DNA from: an uncultured Bacilli bacterium
Lineage (GTDB): Bacteria; Bacillota_I; Bacilli_A; RF39; UBA660
DNA length: 64,000 nt
Direction: 5' to 3'
Assembly: GCA_934149515.1 (NCBI GenBank)
Contig: CAKPFD010000002.1
Span: 104,488-168,487, forward strand
Shown one piece after another: positions 18,306 to 27,232 of the stretch. The notes under the pieces were generated by a model. That model saw only the letters and a program-made list of their open reading frames with translations. It did not search any database and was not told where the DNA came from. Both the position numbers and the translations under genes were made by a program. How positions within the stretch are numbered: position 1 is the first letter of the stretch; each line of letters starts with the position of its first letter.

Positions 18306-18347
18306 TGTTTTTTCGGTGCAGATGTTCCTGAGCAGAAAAAAACATAA
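18304..18347 (+). terminator. possible terminator after surface gene
   Basis: ATGTTTTTTC and GAAAAAAACAT flank a 20-nt loop just after the stop codon. The stem is nearly all A-T and no long T run follows, so this is a weak call. Confidence 0.3.
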
Positions 18348-18399
18348 AAATTTAAATTTTAACTATAATTATAAATGTTAATAGATTATAGTAAGGTAT

Positions 18400-18520
18400 G
18401 ATCAAAAAGAAAACGTCCGTTATGTGAACAACAATGGCAATGCGAATAACAACGATGTTACGAATTCGAACGGGGGTCGTTCCATTTCCCTTTAAACCTA
18501 GTTGTTTACGAAAGATGTAA
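18400..18520 (+). other. Asn-codon-rich relic resembling a DGR template/variable repeat
   Basis: From 18409 one frame reads ENVRYVNNNGNANNNDV, then TNSNG, with most Asn written AAC or AAT. Skipping one G of the G5 run at 18472-18476 continues as GVVPFPFK to a stop at 18518-18520. The frame is closed upstream by stops at 18379-18384 and has no start codon. It aligns without gaps with the loop of the upstream surface protein (LVRYINYYGNIDNHSVAYSYGVRP). The differences at Asn positions (Tyr, Asp, His, Ser) are those reached from AAY codons by adenine changes, the hallmark of diversity-generating retroelements. Codons such as GCG, TCG, GTC and GGG are unlike the neighbours, suggesting foreign origin. 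No reverse transcriptase is nearby, so it is a relic. Confidence 0.5.
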
Positions 18521-18544
18521 ATAAAATAGCTAAAAGATACATCA

Positions 18545-18578
18545 TTAAAAAAAGTCAAAACGTACCTGTTTTGGCTTT
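18545..18578 (-). terminator. terminator of the minus-strand gene at 18587
   Basis: On the minus strand, AAGCCAAAAC and GTTTTGACTT form a 10-bp stem (one G-T pair) followed by a T run. Plus-strand arms are 18552-18561 and 18568-18577. Confidence 0.6.
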
Positions 18579-18586
18579 TCCTTTTC

Positions 18587-19522
18587 TTAAAATAATTTTT
18601 TCACTTTAGGTGGTTTGCTTCGATCGAATACATCTTGTATCATTTCTATAATAATCTTATTTGTGTCATTAAATCTATTTGGTTTTTCATCGTAAAGAGA
18701 AGAAAACATCTCTTCTGCTAGAATATCACTTTGAATAGGGTTTAAAGTTTCAATGAAACTAGCTAAATAACATTTTGCTAACATGGCTTGATTTTGATAA
18801 GTACGTTTTTCTAAATCCTGATCCGTTATATTACTTAATAAAAGCGTTGTATAATAAATAGGGTTTTCTGCCAAAAGCATCTTTTGATCAGAATAAAATG
18901 GTTCATACTGATGATAAAACTTGCAAGAAGTATCAAATCTGGTAGCAGAAATTTTAGCACTAGTTCTTGTAATCTTTTGATTTTTCAAAATCATTTCATC
19001 CATTAATTCTGGATATAAAAATAAAAGTTGTTGTTGAAACTCATTTGCTACTTTCATTTCTTTTGCATCTTCTAATAAACCAATTAATCTCTCAACATGA
19101 TCTAAACGATACAACACTAAATCATCTATTTCTAAACCAGGTGGTACAAAATTAGTAAATAAATAAGAAAATAAAAAATCATAATCATCTTCATTTTCCA
19201 CAAAATATTGCTCATCTTCTGCTAAAATTGTTAATAATTCAATATATAAACGTTGATAAGGAAAAAGTTTTTGATGATTTTCATTCGTTAAAAGATCAAA
19301 TTCAATATTATAATCTTGCTTGGTTTGAAATAGTTGCTGAAAATAATGAAAATAATCAAATGCCTGTTTTGGCGTGATGCGACTTAAAATCTTTTTTTCT
19401 TCTTCCCGTAATAGTTGAATATGTGGAAGATGTTTCTCATAATTTTCATCATTCATCAGTGCAATATGTTCCTTAGCAATTAAATTTTGATAACGATAAA
19501 GATTAAGATTCGTTTTACTCAT
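18587..19522 (-). CDS. conserved hypothetical helical protein
   Basis: A 311-residue soluble protein, very rich in Leu, Tyr, Phe, Glu and Asp, predicted all-helical, with no membrane segment, P-loop, Cys cluster or signal peptide. I do not recognise a family. It lies between the DGR-like relic and ylbF, divergent from ylbF, and has its own terminator. In Bacillus the ylbE-ylbF interval is contiguous, so this gene and the surface gene are lineage-specific insertions in a conserved block. RBS AGGTGAG precedes its start at 19522. Confidence 0.6.
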   Translation of the reverse strand: MSKTNLNLYRYQNLIAKEHIALMNDENYEKHLPHIQLLREEEKKILSRITPKQAFDYFHYFQQLFQTKQDYNIEFDLLTNENHQKLFPYQRLYIELLTILAEDEQYFVENEDDYDFLFSYLFTNFVPPGLEIDDLVLYRLDHVERLIGLLEDAKEMKVANEFQQQLLFLYPELMDEMILKNQKITRTSAKISATRFDTSCKFYHQYEPFYSDQKMLLAENPIYYTTLLLSNITDQDLEKRTYQNQAMLAKCYLASFIETLNPIQSDILAEEMFSSLYDEKPNRFNDTNKIIIEMIQDVFDRSKPPKVKKLF

Positions 19523-19627
19523 ATACCCATCTCACCTCGATTTAGAGTTATTATAACGATAAAACAGTAAAAAATCTAGTCATAATCTAAAATTTTCGTT
19601 ATAATAAAAAAGAACTAGGTGATAACA

Positions 19628-19903
19628 ATGATGGAAATATTAAATCAATATCAAAATGTATTAGATGCAATTGATCATTCCAAATTAATAAAAGATTATC
19701 AAGAAGCGAAAGAAAAAGTATTACAAGATGAATCATTACAACAATTAATTGAAAAATATCATCAAACTAAAGATCCAAAACTCCAACAAAAAATTTATCA
19801 AAATGAAGCATATCAAGCTTTCAAACAACAAGAGACTAATCTTAATATTTTAATTATTCAACTGAACTTTTTATTAAAAGAATTGAAAGGAAAAAAAGCA
19901 TGA
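19628..19903 (+). CDS. ylbF: YlbF-family protein
   Basis: About 91 residues of helical coil. DAIDHSKLIKDYQEAKEKVLQDESLQQLIEKYH matches the YlbF/YmcA fold. In Bacillus YlbF, YmcA and YaaT form a Y complex that helps RNase Y mature mRNAs and affects sporulation and competence. This copy is shorter than Bacillus YlbF (about 150 residues) and lacks the Cys-rich tail. ATG 19628 is chosen because AGGTG lies at 19617-19621. It overlaps rsmD by ATGA, the same order as Bacillus ylbF...ylbH. Confidence 0.75.
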   Translation: MMEILNQYQNVLDAIDHSKLIKDYQEAKEKVLQDESLQQLIEKYHQTKDPKLQQKIYQNEAYQAFKQQETNLNILIIQLNFLLKELKGKKA

Positions 19904-20448
19904 GAATCGTTAGTGGGACTTATAAAGGAAGAAATTTACTAGGTTATGATCTAAAAGGAACTCGTCCTACCATGGATAGGGTAAAAGAGTCTTTATTTGC
20001 TATGATCCAAGATAAAATAAAAGAAAGTAATTGCCTTGATTTATTTGCAGGAAGTGGCAATCTAGGTTTAGAAGCCCTAAGCCAAGGAGCTAGTATAGTA
20101 ACCTTTGTTGATCACAATAAAAAAGCAATTGATACCATCAAACAAAATATTCAACATCTTTCTATCAAAGAACCAATACATCTTTACAAATTAGATTTTC
20201 AACAAGCCCTAAAACAACTACCAGCAAATGCTTTTGATATTATTTTTCTTGATCCACCTTATGATACTGACGCAATAGAAATAGCATTAAGAAAAATTCA
20301 TGACTATCAACTTTTAAAAGATGATGGTTATATCATTTTAGAAAGTAATAAGCTTGAAAAAGTCTTGCCCAAACAAATCTATCAAGTTTTGAAATACAAA
20401 AAATATGGGGATAAGTATATTAGTATCATCAAAAAAGCAAATGATTAA
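19900..20448 (+). CDS. rsmD: 16S rRNA (guanine-966 N2)-methyltransferase
   Basis: A 182-residue Rossmann methyltransferase. MRIVSGTYKGRNL at the start and TRPTMDRVKESLFAMI are typical of RsmD. LDLFAGSGNLGLEALSQGA is the SAM motif, and DPPYDT near 121 is the catalytic D/N-PP-Y motif IV. It methylates G966 of 16S rRNA in the small-subunit head. Homologue of Bacillus YlbH. The usual next gene, coaD, is absent; a minus-strand histidine kinase follows, overlapping by a few bases. Confidence 0.93.
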   Translation: MRIVSGTYKGRNLLGYDLKGTRPTMDRVKESLFAMIQDKIKESNCLDLFAGSGNLGLEALSQGASIVTFVDHNKKAIDTIKQNIQHLSIKEPIHLYKLDFQQALKQLPANAFDIIFLDPPYDTDAIEIALRKIHDYQLLKDDGYIILESNKLEKVLPKQIYQVLKYKKYGDKYISIIKKAND

Positions 20449-21803
20449 TTTGCCTTTGGTAAAATAAAATAAAAAGTGGTGCCATCCATTTCTTCATCTA
20501 AAACCCCATAAGAATAATGGTGTAATTCTAAAATATTTTTCACAATACAAAGTCCTAATCCAGTACCATAAATTTGTCGTTTATGGTTTTTTCGATTGCG
20601 ATAATATCGATCAAAAATTTTCTTCTTGTCTTCTTTATCTAACTTTTCACCACTATTATGAAATGAAACAAGATAACCATTTTCTTGTTCTTTGACCGCA
20701 ACAATAACAGTTTTATCCTTTCCAGTATAGTGAATTGCATTTGCAACAAAATTATAAATGACTTGTTCTAATTTCTTTTTATCAGCTTTCACTAATAACG
20801 TAGAAAAACAGCTTTCAAATAAAATAGTATAACCATCTTTTTCTCCGAAAATACTAAATCGTTTTACAATAGCTTTCATAAAAGGAATTAAATCAAATTC
20901 TTTGATAGTTAAACTATCCATGTTAGCCTCCATTTTACTAAGTGTTAAAATATCACTGACTAGTAAATTCATTCGATCTGCTTCTACCAAAATAGTATCT
21001 AAATTTTCACAAATTTTATCAGGATCGTGTAAATGAATATCCAAAATCATTTCAGCATAGGCTTTAATCATAGTAAGCGGTGTCTTTAAATCATGGGAGA
21101 TATTGGCCATTAAATCTTTTCTTAATTCATCGGTTTTTGCTAATTCTATTTTCATTTCATTTAAAGAATCTGTTAATTCTACTAATTCCACAATATCACT
21201 ATTACATTCAAAAACAGTATTCATTTTCCCCTTAGCAATCTTACTAGCAGCAATAGAGATAGCAACAATTGGATTACTAATACGCCGCGAAATAAAATAA
21301 GCTAAAACAAAACTTAGACCTAATACAAAAATACTAATGATAGCAAGTTGTTCTTGTAAAATAGCAACGAAAGAATGTAATGGTTCAATAGAAGTAGAAA
21401 CGAAAATATAAATATCCCCATTTTTTAAAGCATAGGTAATGCTTTTATCTTCGAATTTTGGATGTGTAAAAGTATACGTATAAGAAGAACGCCCACTTGT
21501 GATAAAGTGCTGTTCAATAACTTGATTTTGATAACCAAAAGAATAATTGGAAGTATATAAAGTTGCAAGAGAAGCAGTTGTCATTTCCACATGGATATTT
21601 TCTTGATAAGCAAGTCTATCAATTGCTTGACTATCCATATTTAAAATTGTATGAGCAATCTGTTTGATTTTTCTTGTTTTCGACCATTCATAATAACGAT
21701 TGAAAAAAGCAACTTGGAAAAACCATAAAAAAATAAAAATAGCAATAGAAAAACCAATTAAATAAAGCCAAATCTTTCGCCTTAATCGTTTACGTTTCAT
21801 CAT
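20445..21803 (-). CDS. membrane sensor histidine kinase
   Basis: About 452 residues: TM1 at about 12-35, an extracellular sensor region of roughly 110 residues, TM2 (about 150-172), HAMP, a HisKA box ISHDLKTPLTMIKAYAEMI (phospho-His about 237), and HATPase N/G boxes (NFVANAIHYTG, GTGLGLCIVKNIL). Its start overlaps the end of the response-regulator gene, so the pair is translationally coupled. The signal is unknown. It belongs to the PhoR/ArlS-like class of generic kinases. Transcribed with the regulator and probably the SpoVB-like flippase upstream. Confidence 0.9.
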   Translation of the reverse strand: MMKRKRLRRKIWLYLIGFSIAIFIFLWFFQVAFFNRYYEWSKTRKIKQIAHTILNMDSQAIDRLAYQENIHVEMTTASLATLYTSNYSFGYQNQVIEQHFITSGRSSYTYTFTHPKFEDKSITYALKNGDIYIFVSTSIEPLHSFVAILQEQLAIISIFVLGLSFVLAYFISRRISNPIVAISIAASKIAKGKMNTVFECNSDIVELVELTDSLNEMKIELAKTDELRKDLMANISHDLKTPLTMIKAYAEMILDIHLHDPDKICENLDTILVEADRMNLLVSDILTLSKMEANMDSLTIKEFDLIPFMKAIVKRFSIFGEKDGYTILFESCFSTLLVKADKKKLEQVIYNFVANAIHYTGKDKTVIVAVKEQENGYLVSFHNSGEKLDKEDKKKIFDRYYRNRKNHKRQIYGTGLGLCIVKNILELHHYSYGVLDEEMDGTTFYFILPKAN

Positions 21804-22464
21804 CAAATTTATATCCTACTCCTCGAACGGTAACAATAAATTTTCGGTAACATCCTAAATTATTGCGTAACATTTTAATGTGGGTATCGATCGTTCTATC
21901 ATCATCATAAAAATGATACCCCCACAATTCTTTTAATAATTCTTCTCTTGAAATAGCTATTTTCCGCTTCGTAATAAAATATTGTAATAATTCAAATTCT
22001 TTTGGTGTTAAAAAGACTTGTTTACCATCTACAAAAACTGTATGCTCTAAAAAATGAACAACTAAACCATCTTTTTCATAATAGGGCATACTAGGATACA
22101 CACGATTTAAAACCGCTTTAATTCTAGCCATTAATTCTTTAGGAGAAAATGGTTTACACAAATAATCATCAATTCCCATTTCAAATCCTGCCAGTTTATC
22201 TACTTCATCATCTAAAGCTGATAGGATAATGGTTGGTACTTTTTTCTTGATGGAGGATAATGATTCAAGTAATGTCATCCCATCCAACTTTGGCATCATT
22301 ACATCTAATACCATCAAATCAACTACTTCTGTTTGTAATAATTGAAATGCTTCCTTGCCATCTTCTGCTTCTAATACATGATATCCTTCCTTTTTGGCAT
22401 ATTCACAAATCACCTTTCGAATATCTTTTTCATCATCTACAATTAATAAACATCGCGTCTGCAT
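21790..22464 (-). CDS. OmpR/PhoB-type response regulator
   Basis: A 224-residue protein. The receiver domain has the acidic pocket VDDEKD, phospho-acceptor Asp54 in LMVLDVMMPKLDG, switch Ser in ILSALDD and Lys in CKPFSPKEL. A C-terminal winged helix ends with DDRTIDTHIKMLRNNLG and VRGVGYKFD. Cognate regulator of the overlapping histidine kinase. The flippase gene ends about 50 bp upstream, so one minus-strand transcript is likely. Target genes are unknown. Confidence 0.92.
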   Translation of the reverse strand: MQTRCLLIVDDEKDIRKVICEYAKKEGYHVLEAEDGKEAFQLLQTEVVDLMVLDVMMPKLDGMTLLESLSSIKKKVPTIILSALDDEVDKLAGFEMGIDDYLCKPFSPKELMARIKAVLNRVYPSMPYYEKDGLVVHFLEHTVFVDGKQVFLTPKEFELLQYFITKRKIAISREELLKELWGYHFYDDDRTIDTHIKMLRNNLGCYRKFIVTVRGVGYKFDDET

Positions 22465-22514
22465 CCTTGCGTCACCTCAAGAAGTATTATACACGTATAA
22501 TGCAGGTAAGTAAA

Positions 22515-23807
22515 TTATTGAAACGCTCGTTTTACTTGATAATAATTATAAAATGTCATAAAGAAAATATTACAACTGGTCGCAATGATCAACCCCCAAA
22601 GACCAATATGTAGTAAGGAGAATCCAAAAAGAAATATAGTTCTGATTAAAGTAGAAAACAATATAGCTTTAAAATTATCTTTACTTCTACCCATGGCATC
22701 TAAACTAGCAGAAAGAGGTGCTTGTATATACTGTAGTAAGAAAATAGGAGCTAAAACTCGTAAATAAGTACTACCACTCTTAGTGTGATAGATAAGTTGC
22801 AAAAACACTTCAGGATAAAGCATGAACAAAATGCTAATCGGCACTCCAATTAATAAAGAAAAAAAGATAGCTTGTTTCACTTTTCTTATCGCTTCTTGTT
22901 TTTTCTTTTTGACCATCAGTTTAGCAATCACTGGTAATAGGGCTTGAGAAATGGCTAATGTAAAAAAAGAAGGTAACAATAATAATGGTAAAACAAACCC
23001 ACTTAAAATACCATATTGCTTTAATACAAAAGAAGAAGAATACCCACAAAAATAAAGTGTAGATGTTAAAATAATAGGTTCTAAGAAATAGCCAATGGAT
23101 CCAACAAAACGACTAGCTGTACTAGGAATACTAATATGCATTGCTTCTTTGACATAATCTTTTGAAAAAGCAAAGTCACTACGTTTCAATTGTAAATGTT
23201 TTGGTAAAAAGAAATATAAAACAACAATAGAAGAAAGTTCACTAATAACATTAGTTAAAATAATAAAACTAACCGTCTTTTCTAAACCTCTATCTAAAAA
23301 CATTGGAACAAACAAGATAATTAATAATAAACGAACAATATCTTCTAAAACATTAGAAACTACATGAGGTAACATTTGTTGTTTACCAAAAAAATAACTT
23401 CGAACAATACCAGAGCAACTAGTAAGTGGCAATACAACACACATAGCAAGAATAGGAAGCTGACTACGAGGTTCATGTAAAAATTGAATTGCAAGTGTAC
23501 GACAAGAAAAAATGACAAAGAAAATAATCGTTAAATTGACAATAAGAGAAATAGGTAATAAAGAAAATAAAAGTTGGCGATTATTCTTTGTATCCTCTGC
23601 AACTAATTTGGATAAAGCAACAGGAATACCAAACTGACAAATACCAATTAACAAAGAAAAAGTAGGGAGTACCAACATATAAAGTCCCATACCTTCACTA
23701 CCTAACATTCTACTCATACACATCTTGATAATCATACCAAGTAACTTTGTTAAAAAGCCACCAATCATCAAAATCAGTGTTGAAATAATAAATTTTTCCC
23801 GTCTCAT
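22515..23807 (-). CDS. spoVB: SpoVB/MurJ-like polysaccharide (lipid II) flippase
   Basis: A 430-residue protein with about 12-14 predicted membrane helices. The N terminus, ILMIGGFLTKLLGMIIKMCMSRMLG then EGMGLYMLVLP, is typical of the stage V sporulation protein B branch of the MOP exporter superfamily. In spore formers SpoVB supports cortex peptidoglycan synthesis. It is slightly shorter than Bacillus SpoVB (about 518). A reverse-strand CATATAGTG (23827-23835) upstream is a possible mother-cell-type -10. Other members of the family flip teichoic or capsule precursors, so the assignment to sporulation is probable, not certain. Confidence 0.75.
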   Translation of the reverse strand: MRREKFIISTLILMIGGFLTKLLGMIIKMCMSRMLGSEGMGLYMLVLPTFSLLIGICQFGIPVALSKLVAEDTKNNRQLLFSLLPISLIVNLTIIFFVIFSCRTLAIQFLHEPRSQLPILAMCVVLPLTSCSGIVRSYFFGKQQMLPHVVSNVLEDIVRLLLIILFVPMFLDRGLEKTVSFIILTNVISELSSIVVLYFFLPKHLQLKRSDFAFSKDYVKEAMHISIPSTASRFVGSIGYFLEPIILTSTLYFCGYSSSFVLKQYGILSGFVLPLLLLPSFFTLAISQALLPVIAKLMVKKKKQEAIRKVKQAIFFSLLIGVPISILFMLYPEVFLQLIYHTKSGSTYLRVLAPIFLLQYIQAPLSASLDAMGRSKDNFKAILFSTLIRTIFLFGFSLLHIGLWGLIIATSCNIFFMTFYNYYQVKRAFQ

Positions 23808-23985
23808 ATTAGCACCTCTTTGTTAACACTATATGAAAAAAGAAATGGAAAATAGATAAAATATTTTTACTTTTATTTGTCAATATCCTAAAAACTTTTT
23901 AAGAAAAAAATTCGCAATGACTTGTTAGGTGCTATTTATCTGTGATACACTTATAACAAGAATAGTAGTAGAGGTGAAGCAGAAA

Positions 23986-25278
23986 GTGAAAGAAATCATG
24001 GAGTTTTTAAAAATGAAAGAAGTTATTGTTATTCTGATTATATTAGCAATTATTCTAGTCGCTTATTTTGTTTTTTGGTTGATAGATTTTATGAAAGCAA
24101 GAGAATCAAAGAAGATTTTAAAAAATAATACGGCACAATTAAACCGTTTAGTAGAACAAGTAAGACAAGAGCAAGAAAAAGAAAAGCAAAAGCAGAAAGC
24201 TTTGAAAGCAAAAGAAGTAGAAGCACAAGCAATAAAGCAACCAGTTGCAGTAGCAGAAGAAACAAAAGTAAAAGAAGAAGTAATCGAAAAAGAAGAACCA
24301 ACACCAAAAGTTGTTGAACAACAAGAAATCGCAAGACCAAGTGTTACCATTGAAAAAGGATTTACTTCTCCAATTGAGATAGAACCTATCCTTGTCCAAC
24401 AAGAACCAGCAAAACAAGAATCAATGATCGATAATTTAGTATTTCAAAAACAACAAGAAAACAACATGGACCTAACGCAACCAATTCAAACGATCGAATA
24501 TAAAGATGAAGTATATACAAAACAAGAAGCCCAAGCCGAACTAGAACGTTTAAAACAAGAATTAATAAAACAAGAAGAACAAGAAAGAAAACAACAAGAA
24601 ATGCTCCAAAAGCAACAACAAGAACAACAACGTCAAGAAGAATTAAAACGTCAAGAAGAATTAAAACGTCAAGAAGAATTAAAACGTCAAGAAGCCATCA
24701 AACAACAACAGGAAGCAATCAGACAACAAGAAGCCTTAAAACAGCAAGAGGCTTTAAAACAACAGGAGGCAAAAAATATTGCTTTAACTCAATTTGAAAT
24801 GAGTCAAGAGGAAAATGCTATCATCAGCTTAGATGAATTGTTGACCAAGGGAAAAACATTAATGTATAACAACGAATTAACACAGTATGAAGATGAAGGT
24901 AATGAACCAATTACAATTCAAGAATTAGAAAAACGTTATAAAGAAGAACAACAGATTACATCACCTTTGATGCAAGAAACTAAGCAAGAACAACCAAAAG
25001 AAGAAGTCATTGAAAGCTTAGAAACACCACAACCAGTAACAGAAAAGAAAATTGAACAAGTCGCATTATTTGATTTACAATCAGCACCTTACCAAGCCAA
25101 TACCTATAAACCAAGCCCTGTCATCAGTCCAATTTATGGAATTGAAAAAGAAAAGGCTTTATCACAAACAAGTATTGAACTAGAAAATACAGCAAATTAT
25201 GAAAAATTAGATGAAGAAATAAGAAAAACAAATGAATTTCTATCTAAGTTAAGAGAATTACAAAAGAATCTAGATTAA
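23986..25278 (+). CDS. N-terminally anchored Gln/Glu-rich coiled-coil protein
   Basis: About 430 residues: one N-terminal membrane helix (VIVILIILAIILVAYFVFWL), then a long cytoplasmic, low-complexity coiled coil rich in Gln, Glu and Lys, including three perfect 18-bp repeats (24631-24684) encoding RQEELK. Topology (short N-in or N-out, single helix, coil) is like EzrA- or ZapA-type scaffolds, but no family is recognised. GTG 23986 follows GAGGTG (23971-23976); ATG 23998 is an alternative. A promoter-like TTGTTA (23922) and TACACT (23946) lie upstream. Confidence 0.55.
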   Translation: MKEIMEFLKMKEVIVILIILAIILVAYFVFWLIDFMKARESKKILKNNTAQLNRLVEQVRQEQEKEKQKQKALKAKEVEAQAIKQPVAVAEETKVKEEVIEKEEPTPKVVEQQEIARPSVTIEKGFTSPIEIEPILVQQEPAKQESMIDNLVFQKQQENNMDLTQPIQTIEYKDEVYTKQEAQAELERLKQELIKQEEQERKQQEMLQKQQQEQQRQEELKRQEELKRQEELKRQEAIKQQQEAIRQQEALKQQEALKQQEAKNIALTQFEMSQEENAIISLDELLTKGKTLMYNNELTQYEDEGNEPITIQELEKRYKEEQQITSPLMQETKQEQPKEEVIESLETPQPVTEKKIEQVALFDLQSAPYQANTYKPSPVISPIYGIEKEKALSQTSIELENTANYEKLDEEIRKTNEFLSKLRELQKNLD

Positions 25279-25299
25279 AACAAGAAAGGAAAGTTTGCA

Positions 25300-25374
25300 A
25301 TGAAAGTACAAATTCCTCATAAAAACACATTGGTATATGTAAACTCAAAGTTAACCTGGGGGGGGGTACTTTAA
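25300..25374 (+). other. 24-codon mini-ORF with a G9 homopolymer
   Basis: AAAGGAAAG (25286-25294) and ATG 25300 start a 24-residue ORF (MKVQIPHKNTLVYVNSK then LTWGGVL) that crosses nine consecutive G bases at 25358-25366. Such a run is striking in AT-rich DNA. With eight G the frame would run on to about 33 residues; with ten it ends after a few codons. It may be a leader peptide, a phase-variable gene or a decayed start of a larger gene. No family recognised. Confidence 0.35.
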
Positions 25375-25409
25375 GAGATTAGAAAACTTCCTATTTCTAT
25401 AAGAATGAT

Positions 25410-25444
25410 GATCAGGCTGAAACGACAATTATCTTGATCTTTTT
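25410..25444 (+). terminator. terminator upstream of second surface gene
   Basis: GATCAGG (25410-25416) / CTTGATC (25433-25439) with one G-T pair and a T5 run, similar to the hairpin before the paralogous gene at 16440. Confidence 0.5.
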
Positions 25445-25474
25445 CGTGTATATTTATAGACAAGGAGTAAAAAG

Positions 25475-27232
25475 ATGGAAGAACTAAAAACTAATCAAGA
25501 AAAGATAGTAATGATACTAGCAATGCTTGTTTTATTTATTGCAGTGATTGGCATCAGTTATGCAGCATTTAGTTATACAAGAACAGGGGAGAAATTAAAT
25601 GCCATAACAACAGGTGTTATCAGAATGAGTTATGAAGAAAGTAGTAATGTGATATCAATTGATAAAGCCTTACCAACAACAGATGCCACAGGTAAGGTAA
25701 GATTGAAAGATGGAGAATATTTTGATTTTACATTATCTACAACCATTCAAGGATCAACTAATGTTAACTGGGAAATAGCAGCAGAAGATGTTACAACTGG
25801 TAGCAAGAAAATTGATGGTAAATATATTAAATTATATCTAACAGAAGTAGATAGTTCAGGAACCGAAACAGAAGTAATGGCACCAGCGACTTATAGTGCT
25901 GATACTAGTGCAAATGATTATACTGGAAGACCAGCTAATATGATGAGTTTAGCAATGGGATCAACCTCTACAACTTTTAATAAGAAATATCGTTTAAGAA
26001 TGTATGTAGATGAATCTTACAATCCACAAGGGGATGGAGGAAACTTAGTATTTTCCGTTAAAGTAAATGCTTATGGTAAGACAGGAGAGAAAAACACTAC
26101 TACATCTAGTACGGTTACAAAACTCTTATCAGGTTTAGGAACCAATGCTGTTGTTGATACCTCTGATTCAGAACAAACCTTTGTCACGGGAACTGATCCA
26201 AATAATTACATTTGGTATAGTGGAAAACTATGGAGAGTAGTATCTGTTGATCCATCTGATAATAGTGTAAAACTAATCACGCAGTGGAATATATCAGCAA
26301 TACCATATAACGAAGAGAATAATACAGTTTTTGAAGGAAGTTATATGCAACAATGGTTAAATGATACAACAGTAGATGGTTTCTTAGGAAATTTAAGAGA
26401 TTATGAAAAATTCATTAAAACAGATAGTGTTTGGAATGCCACATTAACAACCGAAACGACAAAACCAGCAAAAACAACCATGGTAACAAGTGCTGTTGGA
26501 CTCCTTAATATTTATGAATACATAACAACCTGTAAAAATACTACAAATGAGGTAGTATATTTAAATAATGGTCTACCTTGGTATACATTAACACCAGCGA
26601 ATTCTACTGGTGTTTGGTATGTAGATGAATACGGATATGATAGCGATAGCATTAGTTCTGATCTGTCAAGAGCAGGATGGTACGGTATTCGCCCAGTAAT
26701 TAATCTAAAGCCAGATGTGGAAATTATATCAGGAACAGGAACAGAAAGTGATCCATATCGTTTAAAAGGAGATGATGGTACACCAGAATCAGGAACAAAA
26801 CTAGCAACAAGATATAGTGGTGAATACATTCGATTTGGAACAGGAGAAAACAATTTATATCAAATTGTTAGTCATGAAATAGAAGGAACAACAAAAATAG
26901 TCAGTACAGCCCCATTAAAAGAAGATGGAGAATATAAAATACTAGAGTTTGGCAAGAGGCCGATTTATTCAATAAATTCTTCTATTGGTAGTTTTTTAAA
27001 TGGTGAATATCTAACAAGTGAAATTTATTTAACATCTTCTCAAAAAAATATGATTGAGGATAATATAACATGGTATTTAGGCGAAGTTGATATGTATCAA
27101 AATTATAAATTAGCAAAATATACAAGTGCATCAAGTACTAAGTTAACTTCAAATACCACCACAGCAAAAATTGGTTTATTAAGACTTGGAGAATTGATGC
27201 CTACCCAATTTTTACATATAATGATGAAATAG
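25475..27232 (+). CDS. large exported surface protein, paralogue of 16440, truncated by frameshift
   Basis: 585 codons in frame. The leader is IGISYAAFS-type (SipW/TasA-like), followed by a TasA-like domain (about 40-210), a first variable-loop module (YIWYSGKLWRVVSVDP to GIRPVINLK, SGTGTESDPYRL) and most of a second (YIRFGTGENNLYQIVSHE). Most of module 1 is nearly identical to the protein at 16440, but the loop between LTP and GIRP differs completely in sequence and length. At the T5 run 27209-27213 the frame slips: after ELMPTQF it reads LHIMMK and stops, while the other frame carries the rest of module 2 to 27408. Confidence 0.7.
   Translation: MEELKTNQEKIVMILAMLVLFIAVIGISYAAFSYTRTGEKLNAITTGVIRMSYEESSNVISIDKALPTTDATGKVRLKDGEYFDFTLSTTIQGSTNVNWEIAAEDVTTGSKKIDGKYIKLYLTEVDSSGTETEVMAPATYSADTSANDYTGRPANMMSLAMGSTSTTFNKKYRLRMYVDESYNPQGDGGNLVFSVKVNAYGKTGEKNTTTSSTVTKLLSGLGTNAVVDTSDSEQTFVTGTDPNNYIWYSGKLWRVVSVDPSDNSVKLITQWNISAIPYNEENNTVFEGSYMQQWLNDTTVDGFLGNLRDYEKFIKTDSVWNATLTTETTKPAKTTMVTSAVGLLNIYEYITTCKNTTNEVVYLNNGLPWYTLTPANSTGVWYVDEYGYDSDSISSDLSRAGWYGIRPVINLKPDVEIISGTGTESDPYRLKGDDGTPESGTKLATRYSGEYIRFGTGENNLYQIVSHEIEGTTKIVSTAPLKEDGEYKILEFGKRPIYSINSSIGSFLNGEYLTSEIYLTSSQKNMIEDNITWYLGEVDMYQNYKLAKYTSASSTKLTSNTTTAKIGLLRLGELMPTQFLHIMMK

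Noticed and set aside
18400..18520. A complete, active diversity-generating retroelement
   Set aside because: No reverse transcriptase or Avd gene in the window, and the relic differs from the target loop at non-adenine positions.
18352..18558. Minus-strand ORF over the DGR-like relic
   Set aside because: Shadow of AT-rich sequence with no ribosome site; the plus-strand relic explains the non-random composition.
24063..24417. Leu/Phe-rich minus-strand ORFs across the coiled-coil gene
   Set aside because: They are reverse images of Lys/Glu/Gln codons (AAA, GAA, CAA) of the real gene on the plus strand.
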